Below, one piece after another: positions 13,240 through 23,514 of a stretch of 64,000 bases of DNA. How positions within the stretch are numbered: the stretch's first letter is position 1; each line of letters starts with the position of its first letter. Source of the DNA: Rhynochetos jubatus (taxonomy: Eukaryota > Chordata > Aves > Eurypygiformes > Rhynochetidae); NCBI GenBank assembly GCA_027574665.1, contig CM050666.1:5022001-5086000 (forward strand), read 5' to 3'. Under the pieces are notes generated by a model. That model was not told where the DNA came from and did not search any database. It saw only the letters and a program-made list of their open reading frames with translations. Position numbers and translations under genes: made by a program.

Positions 13240-13294
13240 GGCCAACAGCCGCTCACCCCGCTGCTGAGTGCCTCCATAGCTAAATTTAGCCCCT

Positions 13295-13312
13295 TGAGTC
13301 ATTAATGAGTCA
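13295..13312. promoter_or_regulatory. Tandem AP-1/MARE sites
   Basis: Two perfect TGAGTCA heptamers start at 13295 and 13306, exactly 11 bp apart, about one helical turn. The second is followed by GCA, making TGAGTCAGCA, a MAF/NRL-type half-MARE extension. They sit in a less GC-rich stretch around 13195-13340. The pairing and spacing argue for function more than either site alone. Confidence 0.4.
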
Positions 13313-13339
13313 GCAAATCGGGGGCAGGAAAACTTGATT

Positions 13340-16300
13340 TCTCTTCCTTTTTTTGCATAGCGCTGCACTGAAGGCAGGCTCCGGGTTGGGTTGGTTTCTG
13401 CCCTACCCCAGCATGTTACTTGCCCACAGTGCTTTTCCCTGGAGCATCCCTGAGCCTGTCCAGAAGAGCGAGCTCCTTTCTCTGACACCTGCCACGACGC
13501 AGGCAAGCAGCACCGTTTCCCACCATCAGTGGTCTGAGGCACGGAAAACTCTGTCTGGTCGGCGTTGTCTCTTGCTGGGTCAGCGCTGGTCGAGGCTGCG
13601 GGCAGGTAGAGCATCCCCGGAGCTGCTTGGAAACACGGCAATGAGTGAAGGTCCTTCCGGATGCTCCTCTCTCAGCATGGTGCTGCAGCACGGCTAATAG
13701 CAACAGGAGAGCTCTGAAAAACCCATGTGAGTGTTAAAATAAGCAGCACCAGCAAATCCAGGTCTGCTGGACCTCTGGAGCTTCTCTGTGCGATGCCTGA
13801 GCCTCCTGCGAGCTGGCCTGTCCCTGTGCTGTGTGTGCAACCATCCAGCCCTCTCCCGAGGAACGACAGGCTCCGAGGTCCCCAGGAGGCTGTGCTGGAG
13901 GAGGATGGGCTGGAGCTCCACTCTGTGCCTGGTGGAGACCCCGTCCTGGGCTGGAGCAGGCCAACAAGCTGTCCAGGCAGCTGCTCACGGCCCCTGGGAA
14001 GTAAATCCCAGGAGCAGAGTCCCCACTGCTAGCTGATTGTATCACTTTGTATTAGATCCCACTGAGTGTGTTTTACATAATTTGTTTCCCAGAATAAAGT
14101 GTTTTACAAATGAAGCATTTAATCACCTTGTAAAAAGGGGATGAAAAAATATCTCCACCCCTGGGGCTAGGAAATAGCTAACAGGGAATCCAGAAAAGAG
14201 AGCGCGTGCTCGCCCCACTGTGCCGGCTGGGCTGGGCAGCCCAGGAGAGCTGGTGTATGTGCTTGCAGACAGCAAGGGCTTGGGCAGGGGAACTCTGGGG
14301 GTCCAAAAGCCCACGCTGAAAAGGCCAGACATGGAGATGTCCATGCGGAGCAGAGCCCCAGCGTCCTGCCCAGGAGCTGGAGCGGCTCCCCAGCTCCCCG
14401 TGCTCACCCTCCCAGGGCCGTGATGCCTGGCGGAAGGGGAGAGGAGGTGGTGTGGATGCTGGGCATCCAAAGCCCCTGCAAGCCACCTCAGTAATGGCTC
14501 CTGAAACATTACTCTTCCCTGGTGCTCCCCTCACTTCTGTTTTCAGTGGAAACACCCCAAAACCTGCCAAGAGAAGTATCTTCCCAGCTGAGGGTGTGTG
14601 TAATTCGGCAACGAGGTGAGTCCGAGCCAACCTGTGCCAGAAGCAACGCTGACCGCGCTGGAGCCAAGAACTGCTCCCGGCCCCTCCGCAGGGTCTGCAC
14701 GGGACCTGGCCCTTCCCTGAGGCAGAGGTACCTCTGTTTTGCTTAGGGATTGCTGGCGAGCCGTGCTTCTTTCCGGCACATGGAGGTCAATGAGTGGCTT
14801 GTTGGACAGCGAAGGGCGCAGTGAGCGATGGGCGCTCCTCGCCCTGGTCGGGGTGTTCGCACGGTGCCGATGGATGCTGGGCTGGGGGCTGCCACTCACG
14901 CTGTCATCTCGGTTTTGTTCACGCTAGGCGAAGGATGAAAAATCAGAGTAATGGCCAAGGAGACGGCACCCACTTGACTTCTCTTGCCCACGGCGGGAGT
15001 AATTAATCTAGCTAAGGCACTGCTGCAGGGCGAGACCACAAGCTTACGCGGCCCGGGGCCCGTGCACTCCCGGAGCTGAGGATGATGCTGGCCCAGCGAG
15101 GTGTGTTCCCCCTCCCTCCCCTGCCTTGCTTTGATCTGCTGCCGGTGGGGATATTGTTTCCCGTTGGGAGCCGCAGGAGCCTCGCCGTTGCTAATGAGAT
15201 GTTTGCTGCTTGCTGGCTGCCACAGCGGTAGGTACCCGGTGCCGCCCGAGACCTGTGCTGATAAACCGAGCCTCCCGGCGATGGAGCGGCTTCCCTCGGC
15301 CGTTGGCCTGCTGCCTGCTCCCTCTTGTCTAATGGGATCTCTCCTCTGAGCACCGCTGAAGCCTCGTCGGTAGCGCAGCAAACCACAGAGGTCTGATCCC
15401 GCTGACGAGCAGTGGAAGGCGAGGGCGGATCAACTGTTGGTGGTCTCTGCTCTGAGGAGGGAGCGGGGCAGTGGGTTGCAGGAGGCTGCTGGGCCTTGCA
15501 AAGGGCATGGCCACCCCCTTCGCAGGGTCTGAGCCCTGCAGCGCGGCTAGGTCGGTGTCAGCGGACAGCCACCCAGCACCGAGCCAGCGTGGTGCTCGTT
15601 TGGCTGTGGCTGTTTGATGCCAAAGATAACGAGCAGCTTGGGAGGAGAATTTTTGTTGGTAGCTGGTGGTGTCTGTTCACTAAGGGCTGTGGAACAGGAA
15701 AGGGATCAAGGTCTTGGCCTCCCGGCCTGGGAGCATGACCTTCTGTCCCTTGGGCAGGCGTTGCTGCCAGGGTGTCAGAGTAATGACATCGCAGGGAAGA
15801 CGCTGTCTGCGCTCCTGGGTTTGAGAAGCCACAAAGGGTGGGCGACACAGTGCAGACAGCGTTGAGGGGCTGCCCCTCCCCCGTTATTTATTATGCTATA
15901 AAATCCAAGGTAACGTACATCAATAAACGCTGTGAAGGGTTTCACGCATGCCAGCTGCGCGTATGTGACGGAGCAGAGCAGACAAGACAAGGGGGTCCGT
16001 AAGCTCCAGCATCCTCAGCTCCGGTGCGCAGCCTTCAGCTGCCTGCAGCTTCACTCAGCTGTGACATGGAACTGTCCCCCCCACACCCCTCGTCACCACG
16101 GGCTGGGAAGGCAGGGCTCACCCGGCCGACGCCATCCCCGAGCCAGGGCTGGGTGCCCGGGGGGGCAGGGAGCACTGTGGGGCTGCTCGGAACAGCTGAG
16201 GCCCCCGCTGGCTGGTTTTCCCAGGAAACAAGATGTGTGCCACCATGCTCTGTGCGTGCATCTACATCTGACAGCTCCTGAGCCCCTCGGATGGTCTCAG

Positions 16301-16560
16301 CCGCGTGTGACAGCAGAGCTGTCAGCAATGCTGACAGGAGATGCTCCTACATGGAGCTGTTCCTACACGGAGATGCTCCTACGTGGATGTTCCTGTGCAT
16401 CCTGTGAAAGGTGCAGCCAGGTGGGAGAAGGTGATGGCAGCATTGCTGTGGAGGGACCCGCCGGCATGCACGCACCCCCGGGACACGCAGGAGCGAGCCC
16501 TGAGGCGCGTGCGGCCCGCTCACGGGCGAAAGCTTTGACAGGCAGCGACAACTTAGACAT
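13340..16560. other. Intergenic, no gene recognised
   Basis: GC-rich filler. An AT-rich stretch at about 14030-14165 contains AATAAAG at 14093 and runs of TTTTACA; it is a weak candidate noncoding element. About 15880-15960 is a second short AT-rich patch. A 16-bp tandem repeat lies at 16337-16400. No supported gene. Confidence 0.55.
16337..16400. repeat. Minisatellite, four 16-bp units
   Basis: Four consecutive 16-bp units of the form GGAGATGCTCCTACAT (16337-16352, 16353-16368, 16369-16384, 16385-16400) differ at a few positions each; the last has diverged most. It lies in intergenic DNA, so the unit length has no coding consequence. Confidence 0.75.
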
Positions 16561-17260
16561 CAAACTTGGGTGAACCAGGAGACATAAATCCGAGTATTTG
16601 GGATTAGTGTAGGCAATTTGTTTTAAAGACAGTCAAATCCCTTTCCTGTAGGAGCCTGCTTGCCACAGGAGACACTCCTCATTTCCTCATCTCCAGGAGA
16701 GTTACTCCAGCTGAACAGATCCAGCCCTCTCTGGGCAGACGGTCCCTGGAGTTGCTGATCGCTGGATTTGGGGATTTTTTTCCTAACACTTGGGGGTGAT
16801 TGCTTCCTCCTCCTCCTCCCTTTTGTCTTTCTGCAGCATCACAGGGTTGGGAAGGACCATCTGCTGGTTTGATTAATGGCCCTTTTCTGAAAAAACAACA
16901 GAGACAAATGTCCTCCTGAACGTGGCAAAGAGAAATGGAGAAACAAGCTGGCTAATTTTCAGCCATTATTTTGGAACCCAAACTCCTTCCCAGTATCAAT
17001 TTAGCTATTATTTCAAAAACTAATTAATCTTCACTCAGGCAGCTCCAAAGGACCTGTGTTTAGATAATTAACAGCCCATGGATTATGAAAAGTTTTGCTT
17101 TTGGATCCTACTATAGTGCTAGCCTTCGAGAGCCCCCCTGCTATCATCCTGCTCACCCACTCCTTTCATCAATCCATCTTTTTTTTGACAATTAAGAGCA
17201 AATAATTAGCCTTGATGGATTTTGCTTGCTTTCTTGCAGCTCAGTTCTGGGGGGGTTTGA
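16561..17260. other. AT-rich island, candidate conserved noncoding element
   Basis: This is one of the longest low-GC stretches upstream of SRRM4, with many ATTA/TAAT cores, TTATTTCAAAAAC-type words and ATAATTA near 17065. No open frame of note crosses it. A (TCC)n tract at 16804-16821 and a possible CR1 scrap at about 16836-16868 lie inside. Regulatory function is inferred from composition only. Confidence 0.4.
16836..16868 (-). repeat. Possible CR1 3' fragment
   Basis: CACAGGGTTGGGAAGGACC resembles the reverse complement of the CR1 3' end (the usual form is CACAGGGTTGGGAGGGACC-like). Only about 30 bp can be matched, so this may be coincidence. Confidence 0.3.
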
Positions 17261-17916
17261 TGGGGTTTTTTTTTTTGGGTCCCTAAATGTTCTTCCTCTG
17301 GGCAATTTCTGCAGTGGTGTTGCCGCTATTTACAGGCAAGCAGGGCAAGTCACTGCGGCTACCAGGAGGATCTGGAGAAAGGTTTTATTTGGATTACGGA
17401 GAAGCTGGGCGATAAGGTATGAGAAAGGATATATTTAGAAGGGTAGGGGATGGGATATTTGGGTTTTTTCCACTCTCCAGTCTTGCATGATGTGACATGA
17501 ACTTACGCCACATATTGCTGCGCCGGGGCTGGGCTGGCTTTCCTCCCCAGGGAGTCGCATCCTGGCGTCTTGCTGCCGCAGCTTCACTCCCCGTGCTGCA
17601 TGGGTTGGTGAGACACCCCCGAGCTCTCAGGGCAGCAAAGGAAAAGCGATGGGGTAGCAGAGGTGGAGCAGAGCCCGAGCAGCTCCGTCCGTGCTTGCCA
17701 AATGTGGGAGGCCAACGTGGGCTGGCAGCGCGAGCGGAGCGATGCCGAGCGCAGGGAGTCGGGCGGCTGCACGGATGACAGCACTCTGCCCGCTGCACCC
17801 ACCGAGCACGGCAGGTCTGCGCCCAAACTGCCCGGAGTCTGCTCGCTCTTCTGCCGGGGGCAAAGGAGCCGGAGCGGTGAGGAGCTCAGCCTTTCATCCC
17901 TTTTTTCCAAGGAAAG
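17261..17916. other. Intergenic with a CpG-rich patch
   Basis: No gene recognised. About 17680-17880 contains roughly 21 CpGs in 200 bp, dense compared with its surroundings, and ends just before a CR1 insertion. The open frames here follow from that GC content. The patch may be a small unmethylated element or the remnant of a longer CpG island interrupted by the CR1. Confidence 0.45.
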
Positions 17917-18150
17917 TGGGGAGATTTAGGTCAGGTATCAGGAAGTTCTTCCCAGAGAGGGTGGGGAGCACTGGGACAGGTTGCCCAGAGAAGCTGTGGG
18001 TGCCCCATCCCTGGGAGTGCCCAAGGCCAGGCTGGACGAGGCTTGGAGCAACCTGGGCTAGTGGAGGGTGTCCCTGCCCATGGCAGGGGGTTGGAACTGG
18101 ATGAGCTTTAAGGTCCCTTCCAACCCAAACCATTCCATGATTCTATGATT
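17917..18150 (+). mobile_element. CR1 LINE, 5'-truncated 3' end
   Basis: The sequence follows the CR1 3' terminal region in order: a GGTCAGGTATCAGGAAG-type segment, TTCTTCCCAGAGAGGGTG, AGGTTGCCCAGAGAAGCTGT, CCCTGCCCATGGCAGGGGG, TTTAAGGTCCCTTCCAACCC, then the terminal octamer-type repeat ATTCCATG ATTCTATG ATT. Only about 230 bp of the 3' end remain, the usual 5'-truncated form. No reverse transcriptase is present, so it cannot move on its own. CR1 is the dominant avian LINE, which supports a bird source. Confidence 0.93.
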
Positions 18151-20500
18151 TTGAGGTTTTTTTCTTTTAGTCTTAACTTGGGGCCAAACTCTCCTTGGTT
18201 CAAGGCTGGCTTTACCTGGCTGAGGGCTAGGAGAGGGCCAAGGACACAGTGTGGCTTGGCCAGGGGACTGGGGACCTTGGGGCATGACACGGGGGTTGGG
18301 AAATGTGTAAGCAAAGATGTGTCTTGCCATCCTTGTTAGGTCGGGCTCAGCCTGTGGCACATGAATTACTCTGGACAAGCAGCACTGCAGAAGAAACACT
18401 TTATCGCCTTGAAGGAAATGATGAAACCTTCCCTCTGCTTGAGTGACCGGGGGGAAAGATGAGCAGAGAGGAGATGCCAGTAATTCCCTGCAATGCTAAA
18501 CGGGAATTGGAGAGGTGACCCATAACTGGTGCCCGCATGGGCAATGCAAGGGAGGAATGGGCTTTGGGATAAAGCTTTGCAGTCGTTCCCATGTGGGACA
18601 AACGCTGAGGGTGTGCTGGGGACACGAGGACACGCTCAGTCTCGGCATGATGCAGAGCAGCTCGGTTTTCCGTCAGTCGCACCCCAGGGTGTCAGCTCCC
18701 CAAGCATTAGTGATTTCCTAGAGGTGGGCTTGGCTTGCTAGCTCCATGTTTGCAGGTGTATAAAGCAGCCAGCATTTCCCTCTCCTAGCAGGAATTTGAG
18801 CTGTGTTTCCGGGGATCCCGAGCTACTGATGGACCATTCCTGGTGCCCAGCCCGCCCTGCGAAACCTGATGCTGTCCCCATGCCAGCACGGGGAGATTTC
18901 CAAGCAAATCTCCCCACCCTGGGGTCAGTTCATCCAAGGAAACACAGAGGATTTTAGACCCTCCCGTCTCGTGGTGCCTACGAGAAACATGAGGAGATGG
19001 ATGTGGCCATGGGAGTCCACATTTGGGCTCTCCAGAGCCAATGGGTGTCTGGAAGAGTGCGGCGAGCCTGACTAGACAGGAGAGGACCTGTGGTCCCTGA
19101 GACCACACACACGTACTCAGGAGGGACGATGTGGGGAGTCCTCAGGGCTTTTTATTAGTATTTCCTCAATTTTGGAGGGGAGGAAGATGAGGAGGAGAGG
19201 AAATGCATTCCGTTATGAAGATGGGGTTTAAGAGCACCTTCTGTGGTCAGGGCAGAGCGAGGGGCCAACCCCCCCAGCCCCTGAGCCCATCTGGTCTCTG
19301 AGCTGGAGTGGCACAGAGGTTCATCAGGTTCCCCTGGATTTAAGCAGCTGTGGGTGGATTCAGGCTCCAGCACAAAGGAACACTTCCTGATGAGCTGCTT
19401 ACTTTTTCAAACAGATGATGTTTGTGTCTGATAAATCTCCGCGGGCAAAGCTCCTTGGTGTAGCAGTTTGACTCCTAATTAAATATTTACTGAGATGACA
19501 CCTTGCCCTGCCTCGAGGAACATCCTCCTTCCGCCTCGCGCAGCTCTCGCCTCCTCTGCGATGCCACAGCCTAAGGAGAGCCGTTTAAAGACTTGGCTCC
19601 AATACAACGGACAAAAGCCATTCTCTCTCCGCCTTTCCCATCTCTCTCCATTTCCCCCCTCTGTGAATAACGTTTGCTGGAGGCCCCGGAGCTCCGGCTC
19701 CTTGGAAAGCACGTGGCTCTCACAGGGGGGATGCTGCCAGGTAGGATGCTGTCTCCTTTCAACAGCAATCCAAGAGAGCAGCTACACGGGAGGGAGCCGG
19801 AGCAGCACAGCTCCCCAGGCAGAGCCGCGGGGCTGATGGACATGTCACCTCGTGCACCCGTGGGCGCTGGGGATGGCCGGAGAGGGCAGCTGGGGGCAGT
19901 GAGTGGGGCTGGGGCCTGCTGCCCAGGCTCACCAGTCACCCAGGGTGGCTGTTTGGGCTGGATGCAGCATTTGGAGAGTTGAGCTATTGGGGAAAGGTGG
20001 TGGGGGGGTGGGGGTTGTCCTGGTTTTAACTATTTGCTGCAAGAGACTATTTGGGGTGAACCAAGCATCTTCACCTCGCTTGGGGCAGGGGGAGGTTCAA
20101 ACCAGAGCTGCTGGGGAGGCTGTGCAGGGTGGAATGGGCTGAGCCAGCCCCTTGCCATGGCGCCCTGCATCAGCTCAATGTCGCATCCCCTTGGGTCCCC
20201 CACCCCGAACAGCCATCCCACCGCCATCCCACCATCTCCCATCTATCTGCCCAGCCAGCCCAAAGCTGGCCAGATTGTGCTCCTGGACAATCCTGCCCTG
20301 GAACTCACAGCCTGGGTGCGACACCACCCCCAAAACTAGGGCTGTTCCCCATCCTCCTGCCTCCTGGGGTTCCTTCGCATAGATAAAAATAAACACCAGT
20401 GGTGCAGAGCCCCTGCAGCCCCTCTGCCCCCTGCACACGTGCTCTCCCTGCAGCAAGGCTGTAGCAAGGTGCTGCACCTCCCTCGCCCCGCTTCCTGCGC
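18151..20500. other. Intergenic, no gene recognised
   Basis: GC-rich filler with chance open frames on both strands. About 19380-19500 is more AT-rich (TAATTAAATATTTA near 19477). A TGTCCTGGTTTTAAC word at about 20017 recalls the start of an avian LTR, but the match does not continue. Confidence 0.55.
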
Positions 20501-20870
20501 TGGGCTTATCTCCTTCCAATTAACTGTGCGCAGATAGCGGGTTCAATAAGGCTCTGCCTGTGAACGATTACTAACGATTTCATTTCCAACACACCGTGAA
20601 TTATGAGGCAGCCTGCAAAACAAAGCTGAGTGGGGACAGGCTTGGCAGCTAATTGCTGTCCCCCATGTCCCCCACGCTGCCACCGCTGCTAGCCGGACCT
20701 CTAATTGCTCCCTGCGCCTGATTGCGTTTCGCTGGTGGCGCGCAGCTCTCGCCTGGCACACGGCTGCTGCCGCTTCCCTCTGCTTCCTCCCCCCCCCTTC
20801 AAGTTTATTAATGAAAACCTTATCTGCCTCTGCAGATAATGCCAGAAATAATTAGTGCTCAGCAAGGTCT
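20501..20870. other. Mixed AT-rich block with paired GATA sites
   Basis: Stretches at 20515-20610 and 20800-20870 are rich in TTAAT and AATAATTA words, separated by GC-rich DNA and a poly-C tract near 20791. A perfect GATA palindrome lies at 20820-20839. Candidate regulatory DNA. Confidence 0.35.
20820..20839. promoter_or_regulatory. Inverted GATA pair
   Basis: TTATCTGC (20820-20827) and GCAGATAA (20832-20839) form a perfect 8-bp inverted repeat around CTCT. Each arm is a GATA site (AGATAA) with the same GC flank, facing each other. Dimeric or paired GATA binding is plausible. It is followed by ATAATTAG at about 20849. Confidence 0.4.
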
Positions 20871-21229
20871 GTCAGGCTCCTCTCCCAGCCCCTGCCCTGA
20901 TCTCCTTCCTATTTGTAGTTTCCCGGCTTCTTGGTTAGTGCTGGGGATGCTTTTTTGGGGAGGTTTAGCCCTTTCTCACCCCGTGTCGCTTTCAGCCTTC
21001 CCTGGCTGCCCGAGGCTCAGGGCTGTGCTTGGAGATCTCCTCTGGAGGGGATGCTGGGGAGAAGGGACCAACCGCACCCACGATCCCTGCTTAAAGTCAC
21101 CCGAGTTTTCCTGCACGTGGGGAACTGCAGCCAGGTACAATCAGGGGGGTGCCGGTCCCCCCCTGGTGCCGTCGCTGCCGGGAAGCAAGGGGCACCCCCA
21201 CGCTGGCATCAGGGCCCTCTCGAGTTCCT
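20871..21229. other. Intergenic, nothing recognised
   Basis: GC-rich DNA between two AT-rich blocks. The open frame at 20839-21327 has no recognisable domain and runs into the AT-rich block, so I treat it as chance. Confidence 0.6.
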
Positions 21230-21600
21230 TCTTTTCTCTTATTGCGTTTATATTTGTCGTTTCATGGCTTAAATCTTTCAGCCTGATAAAGGACGACAGC
21301 GCTTCTCGAGTGCCTGGGATGGCATAAATAATTCCAGTGCTGAGAGAGAGATTTACAGTGATATAAATGTCAGGAGTGAGCCCAGTTTGTATTAATGGCC
21401 TTATTAGTTATGTTGCTGTAAAATACTGATACTTCAGTTGTTAAGCAGCCGTGGTTTTGCTCTGCAGCATTAATTCAATAAATTGGGGCTTTTTGGTATA
21501 AATCTTAAAGTCTGCTGAACCCCATTAGAAAATCCTTCATGATATGTCAGAGATCTTCTAATGGCTTTGACTGAGACAGACCTGGGAATCAAAAAGCCGT
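21230..21600. other. AT-rich island, candidate conserved noncoding element
   Basis: A sharply bounded low-GC block of about 370 bp with repeated TATAAAT, TTAATGGC and ATTAATTC words, ending in CTTCTAATGGCTTTGA. It has no coding potential. It is among the better candidates for a conserved element upstream of SRRM4 because both edges are abrupt and no repeat family fits. Inference only. Confidence 0.4.
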
Positions 21601-23234
21601 TGGGGGTGTGGACACGGGGCAAAGACGGCGAGTGCTGCCCTCCGTGCCTGGCTGCAGCTGCAGCGTCGCCCCACGGGCTGGCGACACCGTGGGACGTGGT
21701 GGGTGTCGCACAGGCACCCTGGGCACAGCAGCGCTGGTCTTGCCCAGAGCCACCCCGGCCCTTGGAGGTCTCCTGGCCGTGCAGGGGCTGGGGTTTTTCA
21801 ACCATTGGCTATGGAAACCACACCTCAGACTGCATCCCAGAGGCCAGGTCTGGACATCTCCTGCGAGCCGGAGGTGGACTTGGCTCCATCTCCAATCTCT
21901 GGCTCACCAAGGCGCTGAGAGCAGGTCCCTGAGGAGAGGGAAAGGGAGAGAAGGCGCTTGGTTGGGCTGGGAGGGTGAAACTGTGTCTGGAGGGAGAAGA
22001 TGCCCATAGAGCTGCTGTCACCTCCCTCTGTGCCCTCCCCTGTCCCTGTCACTGCCTCTGCTTTGCCCATCACCCCCTTCAAGGTGAGCTGACAGCCAGG
22101 ACATCTCTCCTTGTCTGACCCACGGCCCCGAGGTGTCCGTCCTTACCTCCCTCCCACCGGGCTGCCATCCTGCCCCCGGCCCCACGCTGCCGTGAGAGGT
22201 GCCAGTCCCGGTTGCATCTGTCCCTGTGCCCTGTGACAGAGCCGCTGCCTCTGCCACGGCTCTTCTGCAACGCTGCAAACTTTCCACCAGCGCTCTGCCA
22301 AGTGCACGGCGGGGAGGGGCGGGGGAAGTGCCACAATAATTGAAAATAAATGATGCATTATGTGAAATAAATGTCCTGGTGCAGCCAGCTTGCTGCAGCT
22401 GATTATTTATTTATTATTTCTTCCTAGTGTTTGGAGGTGCCTGGCAAAAGGGGGGAGCTGCGAGTAAAGGAATGGCACGCCCAGGCTGGCGGGGCTGCGA
22501 GGCTTTCACCCCTGGCTCGGGGAGCACCCTGTGTCCTGCAGCGACAGTCACTGGAGCGGGAATCAGCCCCAGGATGGAGTCCGGAGCAAGCAAGGCAGCC
22601 GTTCCGGGCAGGCTGGAGGTCCATGGGCTTGGTGCGAGCCGTGACATGTAAGAACGGGCCAGGGGGAATCATGAGGAGCCTCCCGAGCCTCTTCTCTGCT
22701 GGCCACTCTGCCTCTGAGGATGTCCCAGGTCTGACAGGGCATCCCTGCATCGAATGCCCATCCCCAGGCTATGCACACGCCTCTCTTCCGAGCCTCCTGC
22801 CCCCGGACCTGCCTGACCACCAGCCCTGTGCCACCTGTCTTCTACGGGGTCCGCCACACGTTGCCGTGGTGGCCCGCTTGGGTTGGCCAACGGCAACCAG
22901 AACTCTGCTGCTGCCCTGCCCGGGCACACGCATGTTAACACACGTGAGGCACGCAGACCCTCTGCCCGAGGTGGGCTTCCTTGGAAATGTTCCTCTGGCG
23001 AGGATTAACCCCTGACACTGCTATTTGTTATGGGAAGAGGCTGCGTTTTCCTGGGAGATGTTGGATTTAACTGGGGACGTGATGCTTTCTCCTGCTGTGG
23101 ATCCCCCACATCACTGACTGACCATGTCGTGGTTCTTATGCCTTGATAAGGCTTATCCTGGATTATTATTTAGCTGCTAATTAATCTTGAGAATGATGAA
23201 AAGGCTTTGAACTGCTGTTCAAAGATTGAGTGAA
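21601..23234. other. Intergenic, no gene recognised
   Basis: GC-rich filler. A short AT-rich patch at 22325-22430 (ATAATTGAAAATAAATG, then TTATTTATTTATTATT) and a longer one at 23020-23234 leading into the LTR are the only departures. No RNA gene seen. Confidence 0.55.
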
Positions 23235-23514
23235 TGTGCTGGTTTTGGTTGGGATGAAGTTAATTTTCCTCACAGTAGCAAGCATGAGGCTGTGTTTTAG
23301 GTTTGTGCTGAGAAGAACATTCACAACATACTAATGGTTTTGGTTGCTGCCAAGCAATGTTGATATCAAGTCAAGGACTTTTCTAGTTTCTGATGCTTCT
23401 TATCTCAACCCATGAGTTTTCTTACCTCTTCCTCCGATTCTTTCCCCCATCCCACTGGGAGAGGTGAGTGAGCAGCTTCGTGGTGCTTCGCTGCTGCCTG
23501 GGGTCAGACCACAA
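23235..23514 (+). mobile_element. Avian ERV solo LTR, shortened copy
   Basis: It starts TGTGCTGGTTTTGG, followed by AGTTAATTTTCCTC and GGCTGTGTTTT, as in the abundant avian endogenous-retrovirus LTRs usually classed with ERVL. It ends with the CCCCCATCCCACTGGGAGAGG block and GGGGTCAGACCACA. It matches the - strand copy at 30453-30924 at both ends but lacks about 190 bp of the middle. No internal retroviral gene adjoins it, so it is a solo LTR. AGTG occurs just outside both ends (23229-23232 and 23516-23519), possibly part of a target-site duplication. Confidence 0.8.

Noticed and set aside
20017..20060. Start of a third LTR copy
   Set aside because: Only the opening TGTCCTGGTTTTAAC word fits; the following bases do not match the two real copies.
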